This document shows positions 51,403 through 60,784 of a stretch of DNA of 64,000 nucleotides, piece by piece. The position numbers and the translations under genes are program-made. The notes under the pieces were generated by a model. The model was given only the letters and a program-made list of their open reading frames with translations, did no database searches and was not told the DNA's origin. This DNA is from Pseudoramibacter sp. (lineage in GTDB: Bacteria > Bacillota > Clostridia > Eubacteriales > Eubacteriaceae), in assembly GCF_022484225.1 (NCBI RefSeq), contig NZ_JAKVLT010000001.1, positions 930,001 through 994,000 on the forward strand, in the 5' to 3' direction. Within the stretch, counting starts at the first letter, position 1. The number at the start of each line of letters is the position of its first letter.

Positions 51403-51948
51403 ATGCAGAAAAGAAAAGTCAAAATTGATGAAATTGCCGGAAAAATTGTGTCAGAACTGCCAAAGGGCATTCTTTTGACCACAAAGACAGAAGACAAGGT
51501 CAACACGATGACCATCGGCTGGGGTACAGTAGGCATCGAATGGGGCAAGCCCGTTTTTGCGGCTTATATTCGGGAAGGCCGGTTTACCCGGAAGCAGCTC
51601 GACCGCAATCCGGTTTTCACGGTGAACATCCCCGTGGAAAGAACACCGGAAGTGCGAAAGGCCGTCGGATTCTGCGGTTCTCATTCGGGACGGACAGAAG
51701 ACAAAATTTCAGGCGCCGGGCTGACCTTAGTGGAAAGTGAAGCAGTAGCAGCGCCGGCGGTAAAAGAATTTCCCATCACGCTGGAATGCCAGGTGGTGTT
51801 TAAACAACGCCAGGAATTGTCGGAAATTGATTCCAAATTTGAAAACTTCTATCCCCAGGATGTGGACAGCAGCGCCACCGGCGCCAATAAAGACGCGCAC
51901 ATCGCCTATTACGGCGAAATCGTCGATGCCTATATCATTGAAGATTAA
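51403..51948 (+). CDS. Flavin reductase-like FMN-binding protein
   Basis: The 181-residue protein matches the flavoredoxin/flavin reductase domain: LPKGILLTTKTEDKVNTMTIGW near the start, FAAYIREGRFT, NPVFTVNIPV and the GFCGSHSGRTEDKISGAGL region. Such FMN proteins in anaerobes transfer electrons or reduce flavins. The substrate is not clear. AGGAGG precedes the ATG. It is a single-gene unit bounded by terminators. Confidence 0.88.
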   Translation: MQKRKVKIDEIAGKIVSELPKGILLTTKTEDKVNTMTIGWGTVGIEWGKPVFAAYIREGRFTRKQLDRNPVFTVNIPVERTPEVRKAVGFCGSHSGRTEDKISGAGLTLVESEAVAAPAVKEFPITLECQVVFKQRQELSEIDSKFENFYPQDVDSSATGANKDAHIAYYGEIVDAYIIED

Positions 51949-51950
51949 TC

Positions 51951-51985
51951 AAAAAAATCCGCTGAAAAAATCAGCGGATTTTTTT
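51951..51985. terminator. Bidirectional terminator between flavin reductase and DMT genes
   Basis: AATCCGCTGA / TCAGCGGATT forms a perfect 10-bp stem with a 5-A loop, with A-run left and T-run right. Confidence 0.88.
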
Positions 51986-51987
51986 GA

Positions 51988-52866
51988 TTACCCAAGCCAC
52001 TTTGGCTTGAGTTCGGAAATCAGAACAGAAGTGAAAATCACGGCAAATCCCAGAATCAGCTTCAGGCTTAACTGTTCGCCGTAGAATAAAACAGAAAACA
52101 GGACGCCGAACACGCTCTCCAGACACAGAATAATAGAAGCGGTAGAGGTGTTTTCGTGTTTCAGGCCGTAATTCTGGCAGAGATAGGCCAGCATTGAAGG
52201 AAACAGGGCCAGATAAATGAGTTCGCCGAGACAGGAGGGCGTCACGGCGGCAGGCCACTGTTCGGTGAAAAAGGCGCAGATCCAGCAGAAGACGGCGCTT
52301 ATGGCAAACTGCATGATGGTGATGAGAATCACGTCGATGGTTTGGCTGTAGTGGGCAGAGGCGATGATGTTGAGGGCGAAAAAGACCCCGCACACCAGCG
52401 TGAGCCCGTCGCCCCAGCTGATCGAAAAATGCTGCGTCAGGCTGACCAGACCGACGCCGACAATACACAGAAAAGCCGCGACAATGTGCGCGCGCGCCGG
52501 CGGCTTTTTTTCGATGCCCCAGCAGAGAAAGGGGACCAGGACGCAGTAGACCGCGCTTAAAAAAGAATTTTTGCCGGGCGTGGTGCCCTTTAAGCCGACG
52601 GTTTGGAAAAGATAGGCCAAAAAGAAAGTCACGGCGATGATCAGGCCGGCCTTAAGGTGTCTGGGCTGCAGGGTCTGAAGTCTTTTGCGGAAGATGAGAG
52701 ACAGCAGCGAAGCGGCGATGGTGAAGCGGAGCGCCAGCAGATAAAAAGTCGGAAACACCGCGATCACGCGCTTCATCAGGAAGAATGAAGACCCCCAGAT
52801 AATGGACGCGGCAAAAAGTGTCAGCTGGGGCAGCAGGTGCGGGTGTTTTTGTGTAAAACGGGACAT
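51988..52866 (-). CDS. DMT-superfamily (EamA) transporter
   Basis: The 292-residue protein has about ten hydrophobic segments in two EamA repeats. The first repeat holds IIWGSSFFLMKRVIAVFPTF and the second ends LESVFGVLFSVLFYGEQLS, both family hallmarks. DMT exporters carry amino acids or other small metabolites; the substrate is unknown. AAAGGAGAG precedes the ATG. Confidence 0.9.
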   Translation of the reverse strand: MSRFTQKHPHLLPQLTLFAASIIWGSSFFLMKRVIAVFPTFYLLALRFTIAASLLSLIFRKRLQTLQPRHLKAGLIIAVTFFLAYLFQTVGLKGTTPGKNSFLSAVYCVLVPFLCWGIEKKPPARAHIVAAFLCIVGVGLVSLTQHFSISWGDGLTLVCGVFFALNIIASAHYSQTIDVILITIMQFAISAVFCWICAFFTEQWPAAVTPSCLGELIYLALFPSMLAYLCQNYGLKHENTSTASIILCLESVFGVLFSVLFYGEQLSLKLILGFAVIFTSVLISELKPKWLG

Positions 52867-52923
52867 AGACTCTCCTTTGGCTGGATTTTTTCACAAGATA
52901 AAAAATATAAAAAATGCGACGTT

Positions 52924-52929
52924 ATTATA
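52924..52929 (-). promoter_or_regulatory. -10 of the DMT gene promoter
   Basis: On the minus strand TGTTATAAT provides an extended -10. A TTAAAA lies 17 bases further upstream as a poor -35. Confidence 0.3.
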
Positions 52930-52966
52930 ACACAGGCGATTTCGGTTTTAAAAGCAAAATGACGGC

Positions 52967-52995
52967 TTTAAAATTACCGCTAAAAAGGCTATAAT
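52967..52995 (+). promoter_or_regulatory. Possible promoter of dnaX
   Basis: TTTAAA (52967-52972) and TATAAT (52990-52995) are 17 bases apart, 40 bases before the dnaX ATG. Confidence 0.4.
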
Positions 52996-53034
52996 GATCA
53001 CATCACGAAAAACATGAGCGAAGGGGGACACGGG

Positions 53035-54672
53035 ATGGCGTACATGGCATTATATCGGAAGTACCGTCCAAAATCTTTTGATGAGGTTGTGGGTCAGGAA
53101 GTGACCATTAAAATCCTGAAGAACCAGATCATCAGCGGACGGATTGGCCATGCCTATCTGTTCACGGGTATTCGGGGAACAGGAAAAACCACGATTGCCA
53201 AAATCTTTGCCCGTGCCATCAACTGTCCGAACAATCACGACGGCAATCCCTGCAATGTGTGTAAAACCTGCCGGGAAATCGAACAGCCCGGGGTGATGGA
53301 CATCATCGAAATCGACGCGGCCTCCAACCGGGGCGTCGATGAAATCCGGGACATCCGTGAAAAAGTGAAGTACCCGCCGACCCTGGGACGCTACAAAGTG
53401 TACATTATCGACGAAGTGCACATGCTGACCCGTGAGGCCTTCAATGCGCTGCTTAAAACTTTGGAAGAGCCGCCGGCCCACGTCGTTTTCATTTTGGCGA
53501 CGACGGAGCCGAACAAGCTGCCCATGACCATTCTGTCGCGGTGCCAGCGCTTTGACATCCGGCCTATTGCCCAGCAGGCCATTGTCGACCGGATGAAGGA
53601 GATCCTTCAGGATATCGGCGTTGACGTCGAAGAAGAAGCCCTTCAGTTTATTGCCACCCGGGGAGATCATTCGATGCGGGATGCCCTCAGCATTCTGGAT
53701 CAGGTCATCGATTTAAGAGAAGACGGCAAGGCCATCACCTACGCCCAGGTCCTGGATTTTCTCGGCATGGCGGACCGGCCGACGATCCTGCGCCTTGCAG
53801 GCGATGTGGTCGCGGAAGATGCTGCGGCGGCCCTTGAAATTCTTCAGGATCTGAAGGCCAGAGGCCGCGATGCCACGCTGATTCTGGATCAACTCATCGA
53901 CATGTTCCGCCAAATTCTCGTCGTTCAGTCCACAGGAACCGCTGCAAAGGAAATCCTCGGTCTCGGGGACGGCGATCTGGCCGAACTGGGCGGCATTGCA
54001 GAACAGGCTGCCAGCAGCCGGCTCTTTTCGATGATGGATGTTTTGATCGAGGCGAAGGAAAAGCTGAAGTACAACGACATGGCCGAGGTCATTCTGGAAA
54101 TGACGGTGCTCAAGCTGTCCACGGGAGCCGGCGCTTTTGAAACTCCGGTTCAGCAGAAACCCGTTTCTTCCGCACCCAAAAAGCGCGTGAGACGAAAACC
54201 TGCAAAAGTTCAGCCGGAGCCGGCGCCTGAAATTAAAGCTGAGCCCCAAACCACTGAGGCGGTTAAAGAAGAAGCGCCGCCGGCGCCCCAAACCCATGCG
54301 CCTGAACCTCAGCGCGAACCGAAACCTGAACCGCAGCCTGAATCTCAAGATGTCAGCGCACCGGTGCTTCAAAAGAAAATGCTTCAGGTTTTAGAACAAA
54401 AAACGCCGATAGATGGTAAAATGTTTAAGCAGGGGAAGCTGGTCCAAAAGGGTCCGGGGCGTTATGTACTGTGTTTTTTTGAAGGGCCTGCGAGTAAAAT
54501 GGCCTTTGACCGGTGCAGCCGTTCAGAAGCCAAGCTGACCGAACTGGCCCGGAAACTGACCGGCGGCGACGTTCAGCTCAAAGTTGAAAGGGTAAAAAAA
54601 AACTTTAACGACATGAACTTTACAGAAAAAACGGCCGCCATTGTCGGCGGCACCCCGATTGTGCAAAAATAA
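53035..54672 (+). CDS. dnaX: DNA polymerase III subunit gamma/tau DnaX
   Basis: DnaX is the ATPase of the clamp loader and links replisome parts. I start it at the ATG at 53035, preceded by GAAGGGGG, which gives the standard MAYMALYRKYRPKSFDEVVGQ opening (545 residues). Walker A is GIRGTGKTTIAK. The zinc site is CPNNHDGNPCNVCKTC. Walker B lies in VYIIDEVHMLT and sensor 1 in ILATTEPNKLP. A proline/glutamate-rich linker (about 375-445) precedes the C-terminal tau region. An ATG at 53014 is an alternative without a clear site. It heads a dnaX-ybaB-recR cluster. Confidence 0.94.
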   Translation: MAYMALYRKYRPKSFDEVVGQEVTIKILKNQIISGRIGHAYLFTGIRGTGKTTIAKIFARAINCPNNHDGNPCNVCKTCREIEQPGVMDIIEIDAASNRGVDEIRDIREKVKYPPTLGRYKVYIIDEVHMLTREAFNALLKTLEEPPAHVVFILATTEPNKLPMTILSRCQRFDIRPIAQQAIVDRMKEILQDIGVDVEEEALQFIATRGDHSMRDALSILDQVIDLREDGKAITYAQVLDFLGMADRPTILRLAGDVVAEDAAAALEILQDLKARGRDATLILDQLIDMFRQILVVQSTGTAAKEILGLGDGDLAELGGIAEQAASSRLFSMMDVLIEAKEKLKYNDMAEVILEMTVLKLSTGAGAFETPVQQKPVSSAPKKRVRRKPAKVQPEPAPEIKAEPQTTEAVKEEAPPAPQTHAPEPQREPKPEPQPESQDVSAPVLQKKMLQVLEQKTPIDGKMFKQGKLVQKGPGRYVLCFFEGPASKMAFDRCSRSEAKLTELARKLTGGDVQLKVERVKKNFNDMNFTEKTAAIVGGTPIVQK

Positions 54673-54713
54673 CCGGGTTATTTTTAAAAACAAGTGAAGT
54701 CTTGATGTTAAAA

Positions 54714-54722
54714 TGTTATAAT
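54714..54722 (+). promoter_or_regulatory. Extended -10 promoter for ybaB-recR
   Basis: TGTTATAAT is a perfect extended -10 in the 76-base gap after dnaX, 27 bases before the ATG. A weak GTGAAG lies 17 bases upstream. Confidence 0.45.
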
Positions 54723-54748
54723 GAAAAGGAATATCAAAGGAGAAATTA

Positions 54749-55099
54749 ATGGGAAAAATGAAAAGACGCGCGCCAAGGGGCGGCGGCAAGATGAATCAGA
54801 AAAATATGATGAAACAGCTCCAGAAAATGCAGAGCGAGATGGCCCAGGCCCAGGCCAGCCTTGAAGAACAGGAAATTCAGGGGACGGCCGGCGGCGGTGC
54901 TGTGAGCGTCGTCATGGACGGGGCGAAAAGATTAAAATCCGTGCATATCGATCCTGATGTCATCGATGAAGACGATGTGGAAATGCTGGAAGATCTGATC
55001 GTCGCCGCTGTGAACGAAGCGGGAAGCCAGGTTGATGCCATGACCAGCGATCAAATGGGAAAACTCACAGAAGGCATCAACATTCCGGGGTTGTCCTGA
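54749..55099 (+). CDS. ybaB: YbaB/EbfC family nucleoid-associated protein
   Basis: The 116-residue protein has the YbaB core MMKQLQKMQSEMAQAQ and GTAGGGAVSVVMDG, followed by the VHIDPDVIDEDDVEMLEDLIVAA family block. It forms dimers that bind DNA. The first 14 residues (MGKMKRRAPRGGGK) are an extra basic tail, Gly-rich as in Clostridial homologues. AAGGAG precedes the ATG. It directly abuts recR. Confidence 0.92.
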   Translation: MGKMKRRAPRGGGKMNQKNMMKQLQKMQSEMAQAQASLEEQEIQGTAGGGAVSVVMDGAKRLKSVHIDPDVIDEDDVEMLEDLIVAAVNEAGSQVDAMTSDQMGKLTEGINIPGLS

Positions 55100-55699
55100 T
55101 TGAGCGTTTATCCAGAATCTATCGACCGATTGGTCAGCGAACTGACAAAACTTCCCGGTATCGGCGAAAAGACGGCGCAGCGTCTGGCTTTTCATTTGAT
55201 CGACGCGCCCCGGGACGACATCACCGCCCTGGCGCAGGCATTGATTGCGGTGAAAGACAAAGTCCACCTGTGTCCGATATGTTTTTCGATTACGGACCAG
55301 GAGGTATGCGATATCTGTTCAGATCCAAGCCGGGACCGTTCGACGATCTGCGTTGTGGAGCACACCCGGGATGTTTACGCCATCGAGCGCACCCGGGAAT
55401 ACAACGGACTGTACCACGTTCTGCATGGGGTCATTTCTCCTTTAGAGGGGATCGGGCCTCAGGATATCCGGGCGCGGGAGCTGATCAAACGTTTAAACGA
55501 TAAAGAAGTTAAAGAAGTAATTATGGCGACGAACCCGACACCTGAAGGCGAATCGACGGCCGTTTATCTAAGCAATCTGATCACGCCGGCCGGCATTCGG
55601 GTAACGCGTTTGGCAAAAGGCATTCCAATCGGCGCGGATGTAGAATATACAGATGAAGTGACATTGATTAAGGCTTTTGAAGGCCGCAAAAAAATATAA
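55100..55699 (+). CDS. recR: Recombination protein RecR
   Basis: RecR works with RecF and RecO in loading RecA for gap repair. The 199-residue protein has the helix-hairpin-helix [19 protein letters not shown], the four-cysteine zinc finger CPICF and CDIC, and the Toprim domain with [12 protein letters not shown] and [10 protein letters not shown]. The TTG start follows the ybaB stop immediately. The ribosome site is weak (GGGG), so coupling with ybaB is likely. Confidence 0.93.
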   Translation: MSVYPESIDRLVSELTKLPGIGEKTAQRLAFHLIDAPRDDITALAQALIAVKDKVHLCPICFSITDQEVCDICSDPSRDRSTICVVEHTRDVYAIERTREYNGLYHVLHGVISPLEGIGPQDIRARELIKRLNDKEVKEVIMATNPTPEGESTAVYLSNLITPAGIRVTRLAKGIPIGADVEYTDEVTLIKAFEGRKKI

Positions 55700-55723
55700 A
55701 ATCAATAAATGGAGGTTCATGAA

Positions 55724-57460
55724 ATGATAAAGGAAGGCATCCAGGCATCTTCGGGGATAGCCATTGCAAAGGCAGTGGTTTATGTCAAGCAGGAACTCAC
55801 CGTAGAGAAAAAAAGCATTGACGACGTTCAAAGCGAATGTGACCGTTTCGGCCAGGCCGTTGAAAAAAGCAAACAGCAGCTGGCCACGCTGAAAGAAAAA
55901 ACGGCCCACGAAATGAGTGAAGAAGAAGCGGCTATTTTCGATGCGCACAGCATGTTCCTTGAAGATCCGGAATTCGTCGGCGCCATTGAACAATCGATTA
56001 AAAACGATCACATCAATGCCGAAGCGGCCACGCAGGCAGCAGTGGATCAGTTCTACGCCATGTTCCAGGCGATGGATGACCCCTATTTCAAGGGCCGCGC
56101 CGCGGACATCCAGGATGTGGGCAACCGGCTGCTGCGCAATTTGATGGGCATTGAAATCATGGATATTTCCAATTTGGATCACGATGTGATTCTTGTCGCA
56201 AAAGATCTGGCACCGTCCGACACGGCGACCATGGACAAAGTACACGTCAAAGGCTTTGCCACCGATGTGGGCAGCCGGACGTCCCACACGGCGATCATGG
56301 CGAGAAGCCTGGAAATTCCAGCAGTTTTGGGTCTGCAGGATATCACCGAAACGGCAAAAAACGGCGAAACGCTCATTGTCGACGGGATTACAGGCAGCGT
56401 GATTGTCGATCCCACTGAAGAAGAACTGAAGACGTATCAGCAAAAGAAAGAAAAATACGATGCGTATATGGCAGAGCTGGCCAAGCTGAAAGATCAGGAT
56501 GCTGTGACCACCGACGGCCACAAGGTCAAAGTAGTGGCCAATATCGGCAATCCCAAAGATGTCGAAGGGGTTGTCCGCAACGGCGGCAAAGGCATCGGGC
56601 TGTACCGCAGTGAATTCTTGTACATGAATTCAGACGAACTGCCGGATGAAAACAAACAGTTTGCCGCCTATAAAACCGTCGTCGAACAGTTTAAAGACGG
56701 CGAAGGCGTCATCATCCGGACTCTGGATATCGGCGGCGATAAAAAACTGCCTTACCTTCCGCTGGAAGAAGAAATGAACCCGTTTTTGGGGCTGCGCGCC
56801 ATTCGCCTCTGCCTCTCGAAGCCGGATTTGTTCAAGACTCAGCTTCGGGCGATTCTGCGGGCATCGGCTTTCGGCAAAACCCGGATTATGTTCCCGATGA
56901 TCGGCAATGTCGACGAAGTGCGCCAGGCCAAGGCAATCTTGAAAACCTGCATGCAGGAACTGGATGCAGAAGGGGTGGACTTCGACCATCAGATTGAAGT
57001 CGGCATCATGGTCGAAATTCCTTCAGCGGCCATCACGGCAGACATTATTTCCGACGAAGTCGCCTTCTTCTCAATCGGGACCAACGATTTGTGCCAGTAC
57101 ACGCTGGCTGTGGACCGGATGAACCAGAATGTGTCTTATCTGTACGATCCGCTGCATCCAGCCATTTTGCGGCTGGTTCAAAACGTCATTGTGCAGTCGC
57201 ACAAAAAGCCAGGCAAATTCACCGGCATGTGCGGAGAAATGGCGGGAGATCCGATCGCTACACTGATTTTATTAGGCCTGGGACTGGATGAATTTTCAAT
57301 GAGCGCCTCTTCTATTCCGCAGGTGAAAAAGATCATCCGTTCTGTCAGCTACAAGCAGGCGCAGGAAATTGCAGACAAGGCGATGACCATGTCCACAGGA
57401 AAAGAAATTCGTCAGTATGTCCAGGATACGCTGAAGCAGCTGGGCATTGAAGTAATGTAA
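55724..57460 (+). CDS. ptsI: Phosphoenolpyruvate-protein phosphotransferase (PTS Enzyme I) PtsI
   Basis: PtsI transfers phosphate from PEP to HPr in sugar uptake. I start it at the ATG at 55724, eight bases after GGAGG; the ATG at 55709 overlaps that site. The 578-residue protein has the phospho-histidine in GSRTSHTAIMARSLEIPAV, GIGLYRSEFLYM, and the PEP-binding FSIGTNDLCQYTLAVDR and MCGEMAGDP motifs. The HPr gene follows 17 bases later. The order ptsI-ptsH is the reverse of the common ptsH-ptsI. Confidence 0.94.
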   Translation: MIKEGIQASSGIAIAKAVVYVKQELTVEKKSIDDVQSECDRFGQAVEKSKQQLATLKEKTAHEMSEEEAAIFDAHSMFLEDPEFVGAIEQSIKNDHINAEAATQAAVDQFYAMFQAMDDPYFKGRAADIQDVGNRLLRNLMGIEIMDISNLDHDVILVAKDLAPSDTATMDKVHVKGFATDVGSRTSHTAIMARSLEIPAVLGLQDITETAKNGETLIVDGITGSVIVDPTEEELKTYQQKKEKYDAYMAELAKLKDQDAVTTDGHKVKVVANIGNPKDVEGVVRNGGKGIGLYRSEFLYMNSDELPDENKQFAAYKTVVEQFKDGEGVIIRTLDIGGDKKLPYLPLEEEMNPFLGLRAIRLCLSKPDLFKTQLRAILRASAFGKTRIMFPMIGNVDEVRQAKAILKTCMQELDAEGVDFDHQIEVGIMVEIPSAAITADIISDEVAFFSIGTNDLCQYTLAVDRMNQNVSYLYDPLHPAILRLVQNVIVQSHKKPGKFTGMCGEMAGDPIATLILLGLGLDEFSMSASSIPQVKKIIRSVSYKQAQEIADKAMTMSTGKEIRQYVQDTLKQLGIEVM

Positions 57461-57477
57461 AAAAGGGGGAAAACAGC

Positions 57478-57747
57478 ATGAAACGGCAACAGGTAACCGT
57501 GATTAATAAAGCGGGACTTCACGCACGGGCAGCATCCATTTTTGTATCGGAAGCGGGTAAATTTGACTCGGATATCGATGTCATTTACGGCGATACACGG
57601 CTCAACGCGAAGAGCATTATGGGGTTGATGTCCGGCGGCATCGGCCAGGGCGCAACTATTGTCATCGAAGCCAATGGCGACGACGAAGATGAAGCGGTGG
57701 ACAGTTTAGTTGCGCTGATCGAAAGCGGATTCGACGAAGAAGCGTAA
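57478..57747 (+). CDS. ptsH: HPr phosphocarrier protein
   Basis: The 89-residue protein has the phospho-acceptor histidine in NKAGLHARAASIFV (His16 region) and the regulatory serine motif in LNAKSIMGLMSGGIG, which is the HPrK target in Firmicutes. Both are intact, so it could serve in PTS sugar transport and in catabolite control. The C-terminus is acidic (NGDDEDEAVDSL). No PTS permease gene is in the window. AAAGGGGG precedes the ATG. Confidence 0.94.
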   Translation: MKRQQVTVINKAGLHARAASIFVSEAGKFDSDIDVIYGDTRLNAKSIMGLMSGGIGQGATIVIEANGDDEDEAVDSLVALIESGFDEEA

Positions 57748-57804
57748 TTTGTTCTTAGGTCAGTCCATATCTATCAAAACGAAATCAATAAGGGAGGGTT
57801 TACT

Positions 57805-58170
57805 ATGTCAAGCAAAGAATCTTATTTTATTGGCGGAATTTTCGCAGGTGCCGTCATTGGTGCAGCAACGGCGCTGCTGCTCGCCCCGTCGACCGGAGAT
57901 GATCTGAGAGCGAGTATCGCAAGCGGTGCCCGGGAAACCTGGGACGATATTCAGGATCAGATCAAAGAATGCGGACACAGTTTAAAAAGCCAGATTCAGG
58001 ATGCCACAGATACACTGACAGACCGCGTCAACCAGTACCGCAGCGAAATCGAAGATAAGATCGACGATATCGAAGATGATATCGACGACGATTTTGAAAC
58101 CATGTACGATGATGCAGAATCAGAAGACACAGCGCCGGACGCCTCGGATGAAGAAGAGGTGGATGAATGA
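57805..58170 (+). CDS. YtxH domain-containing protein
   Basis: The 121-residue protein has an N-terminal hydrophobic segment (FIGGIFAGAVIGAATALLLA, about 8-27) with the YtxH LLLAPxxG motif, followed by a helical amphipathic region and an Asp/Glu-rich tail (DDIEDDIDDDFE). It is probably a membrane-attached stress-type protein. GGGAGGG precedes the ATG. It is coupled to the DUF948 gene by an ATGA overlap, a pairing common in Firmicutes. Confidence 0.85.
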   Translation: MSSKESYFIGGIFAGAVIGAATALLLAPSTGDDLRASIASGARETWDDIQDQIKECGHSLKSQIQDATDTLTDRVNQYRSEIEDKIDDIEDDIDDDFETMYDDAESEDTAPDASDEEEVDE

Positions 58171-58499
58171 ATCAGATGATTCCGCTGTCGGCGGTATTTT
58201 GGATAATCATTGCCATTGCGATTCTGTTCTTGGTTTTTCATCTGGTGGCGCTGTTAAGCGAAACGAAAAAAACCATGGAAAAGATCAATGCGCTTCTGGA
58301 CGATAATTCCGAAAAAATCACGAACATTATCGACAATGCCGATTCTATGGTAACGGATGCGAAGACGTCTGTGGATACGGTCAAAGACGAAGTCATTGCG
58401 CCTTTGGGGGACGTCCTCGGAAAGGTCCAGCGCATTTTCGGAAAAGGCCAAAAAAGACATAAGCTTCTGGGCCGCAAGAAGAAACAGCCCAAAGCATAA
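58167..58499 (+). CDS. DUF948 family membrane protein
   Basis: The 110-residue protein has one N-terminal span (about 5-27, VFWIIIAIAILFLVFHLVAL) and a helical region (MEKINALLDDNSEKITNIID) typical of DUF948, ending in a basic tail. The family occurs next to YtxH proteins. Function is unknown; an envelope stress or scaffold role has been suggested in other species. A terminator follows. Confidence 0.83.
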   Translation: MNQMIPLSAVFWIIIAIAILFLVFHLVALLSETKKTMEKINALLDDNSEKITNIIDNADSMVTDAKTSVDTVKDEVIAPLGDVLGKVQRIFGKGQKRHKLLGRKKKQPKA

Positions 58500-58510
58500 T
58501 AACGCAAATT

Positions 58511-58540
58511 AAAGAGCCGTTGTAACGGCTCTTTTTCTTT
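58511..58540 (+). terminator. Terminator after the YtxH-DUF948 genes
   Basis: AAAGAGCCG / CGGCTCTTT forms a 9-bp stem with a short loop, followed by TTTTTCTTT. Confidence 0.82.
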
Positions 58541-58574
58541 TGCATATCCTTTACATTTTTGAAAGCTTTACAGG

Positions 58575-58603
58575 TTGAAAACAATCACAATATTGGTTAA
58601 AAT
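58575..58603 (+). promoter_or_regulatory. Promoter of the EF-G-like gene
   Basis: TTGAAA (58575-58580) and TAAAAT (58598-58603) are 17 bases apart. A TTG start at 58575 would lie in the -35 and is not used. Confidence 0.6.
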
Positions 58604-58640
58604 TAAAGAAACAGACTTAAAAGTTTTCAGGAGGAAGATT

Positions 58641-60770
58641 ATGAAAAATTATCCGACAAAAAACATTCGCAACATTTTACTTCTTGGTCACGGCGGAAGC
58701 GGTAAAACGACGCTCGTCGAAGCAATGGCTTTTAATGCAGGTGCAGTGGACCGCATTGGACGCATCGACGAAGGCAATACCCTTTCGGATTTTGATGATG
58801 AAGAAAAGAGAAGAATGTTTTCAATTTCTTCCTCAGTGATTCCAATTGAATACGGCGGTCATAAAATCAATATTATCGATGCGCCGGGTTATTTTGATTT
58901 CGTAGGGGAATCGGCGGCGGCTCTCGAAGTCGCCGATGCCGTTATCATTGTTGTCGATGCCCTCGCCGGCGTTCAGGTCGGTACGGAAAAAGCGATCGAA
59001 ATGCTTAAAAAAGCGCAGGTCCCGGCTTTCATCGTGGTTAACAAAATCGACCGGGAAAACGCAAAAATCGGGAAAGTGGTCGAAGCATTAAAGGCTTCAT
59101 TCGGCAATAAAGTCGTGCCTTTCATTCAGCCCTGGGGCGAAGGAGATGAAATGCGCGGCGTGGTCAATATCGTCGATATGACCGGCCGGGAAAGAAAAGA
59201 CAACCGCTGCTTTGACGCAGAAGTGCCGGCGGATTTGATCAAGGTGCTGGAACCGTACCGCGAAATGATCATGGAATCGGTGGCCCAGACTTCAGAAGAC
59301 CTGATGGAAAAATATTTTGATGGAGAAGAACTGACCACGGAAGAAATTCACCACGGGTTGAGACAAGGGGTCCTCGAAGGCGATCTGGTGCCGGTCATGG
59401 CCATGTCCGCCACCCAGAACATCGGGGTTGAAACCCTCGAAAACATGATCATCGACTACCTGCCGTCTCCAGATGAAGGTCGGGGCGCCATCGGCACGGA
59501 CCCGAGAGACTCCAAGGAAATCGAACGTCCGGTTTCAGAAGAAGCGCCTTTCTCCGCGCGTATTTTCAAGACCATCATCGACCCCTTTGTGGGTAAACTG
59601 TCGATTTTCAAAGTCATGGGCGGCACCTTGAACAGCGAAACTGAAATTATCGACGCAAATCAGGATGCAAAAGCAAAGGTTAACCATATTTACGTTCTGC
59701 GGGGCAACAAGCAGATCGAAGTGGACAGCTTGGGCGCCGGGGACATCGGTGCCTTCAGCAAACTGACGGAAGTGAAAACAGGGGACACCCTCTGCGATCC
59801 GGCAGACCCGATCCTCTACCCGCCCATCGATTTCCCGAAACCGGTGATTTCAATGGCCATTGACGCCAAAGACAAAGGCAGCATCGATAAATTGTCCACA
59901 GGGCTGCACCGGCTCATCGAAGAAGACCCGACCATCGCGGTGACCCGCAACAACGAAACCAAACAAACCGTCATTTCAGGCATCGGCGAAATGCAGCTGG
60001 AAATCATTAGCCACAAGCTGAAACAAAAATTCGATGTGGACGTCGAATTGTCGCCGATGAAAGTGCCTTACAGAGAAACGATCAAGAAGAGCGCCGACGC
60101 AGAAGGCAAGCACAAGAAACAATCCGGCGGAAGCGGCCAGTACGGGCACGTTTTTGTCAAATTTGAACCAATGTCGGATCCCAACGACGCCTTCCGCTTT
60201 GTGGACAAAGTCGTCGGCGGCGCCGTGCCTCGCAACTTTATCCCTGCAGTAGAAAAAGGTCTGGAAGAATGCATGCAGCACGGCGTGCTGGCAGGCTATC
60301 CGGTCACCGGGGTTCAGGCGACGCTGTACGATGGGTCTTATCACCCTGTAGATTCCGACGAAATGTCCTTTAAGATGGCAGCGGCCCTGGCGTATCGCGA
60401 AGGGATGAAAAAGGCCAATCCGGTCATTCTTGAACCGATTTACAGCCTGAAGATTACCGTTCCCGAAGAATACATGGGCGATGTTATGGGCGACCTCAAC
60501 AAGAAGCGCGGCCGCATCATGGGGATGGAACCGGCCGTCGATGGCGAACAGGTCATTACCGCCGAAGCGCCGCTGTCGGAACTTGAAAAATACGCCACGG
60601 AACTGCGCTCCATGACCCAAGCGAGAGGGTCCTTTGAAATGGCTTTCGCCCGTTACGAAGAAGCGCCGGCGGCCATTGCTGAAAAAGTCATCGCCGATGC
60701 CAACGGCGGGGCTTCAGAAGAAAAGAGCGGCAAAAAAGAAAAGGGAAAGAAAGACAAAAAGAAAAAATAA
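58641..60770 (+). CDS. Elongation factor G paralogue (EF-G-like GTPase)
   Basis: The 709-residue translational GTPase has five EF-G-type domains. G1 is GHGGSGKTTLVEA rather than the AHIDAGKTT of canonical FusA, and G3 is DAPGYFDF, so the usual catalytic histidine of DTPGH is replaced by tyrosine. G4 is VVNKIDREN. Domain IV has SGGSGQYGHVFV. These traits fit the second EF-G lineage of Clostridia rather than the main fusA. The tail is Lys-rich (KKEKGKKDKKKK). The ATG at 58641 follows AGGAGG. Role in translocation or recycling is not settled. Confidence 0.85.
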   Translation: MKNYPTKNIRNILLLGHGGSGKTTLVEAMAFNAGAVDRIGRIDEGNTLSDFDDEEKRRMFSISSSVIPIEYGGHKINIIDAPGYFDFVGESAAALEVADAVIIVVDALAGVQVGTEKAIEMLKKAQVPAFIVVNKIDRENAKIGKVVEALKASFGNKVVPFIQPWGEGDEMRGVVNIVDMTGRERKDNRCFDAEVPADLIKVLEPYREMIMESVAQTSEDLMEKYFDGEELTTEEIHHGLRQGVLEGDLVPVMAMSATQNIGVETLENMIIDYLPSPDEGRGAIGTDPRDSKEIERPVSEEAPFSARIFKTIIDPFVGKLSIFKVMGGTLNSETEIIDANQDAKAKVNHIYVLRGNKQIEVDSLGAGDIGAFSKLTEVKTGDTLCDPADPILYPPIDFPKPVISMAIDAKDKGSIDKLSTGLHRLIEEDPTIAVTRNNETKQTVISGIGEMQLEIISHKLKQKFDVDVELSPMKVPYRETIKKSADAEGKHKKQSGGSGQYGHVFVKFEPMSDPNDAFRFVDKVVGGAVPRNFIPAVEKGLEECMQHGVLAGYPVTGVQATLYDGSYHPVDSDEMSFKMAAALAYREGMKKANPVILEPIYSLKITVPEEYMGDVMGDLNKKRGRIMGMEPAVDGEQVITAEAPLSELEKYATELRSMTQARGSFEMAFARYEEAPAAIAEKVIADANGGASEEKSGKKEKGKKDKKKK

Positions 60771-60784
60771 TAAAAATAATATTC

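Noticed and set aside
54594..54602. Run of nine A in dnaX as a slippage site for making the gamma subunit
   Set aside because: It lies about 25 codons before the normal stop; slipping either way ends translation within a few codons, so it would only trim the tail and not produce a gamma-like form.
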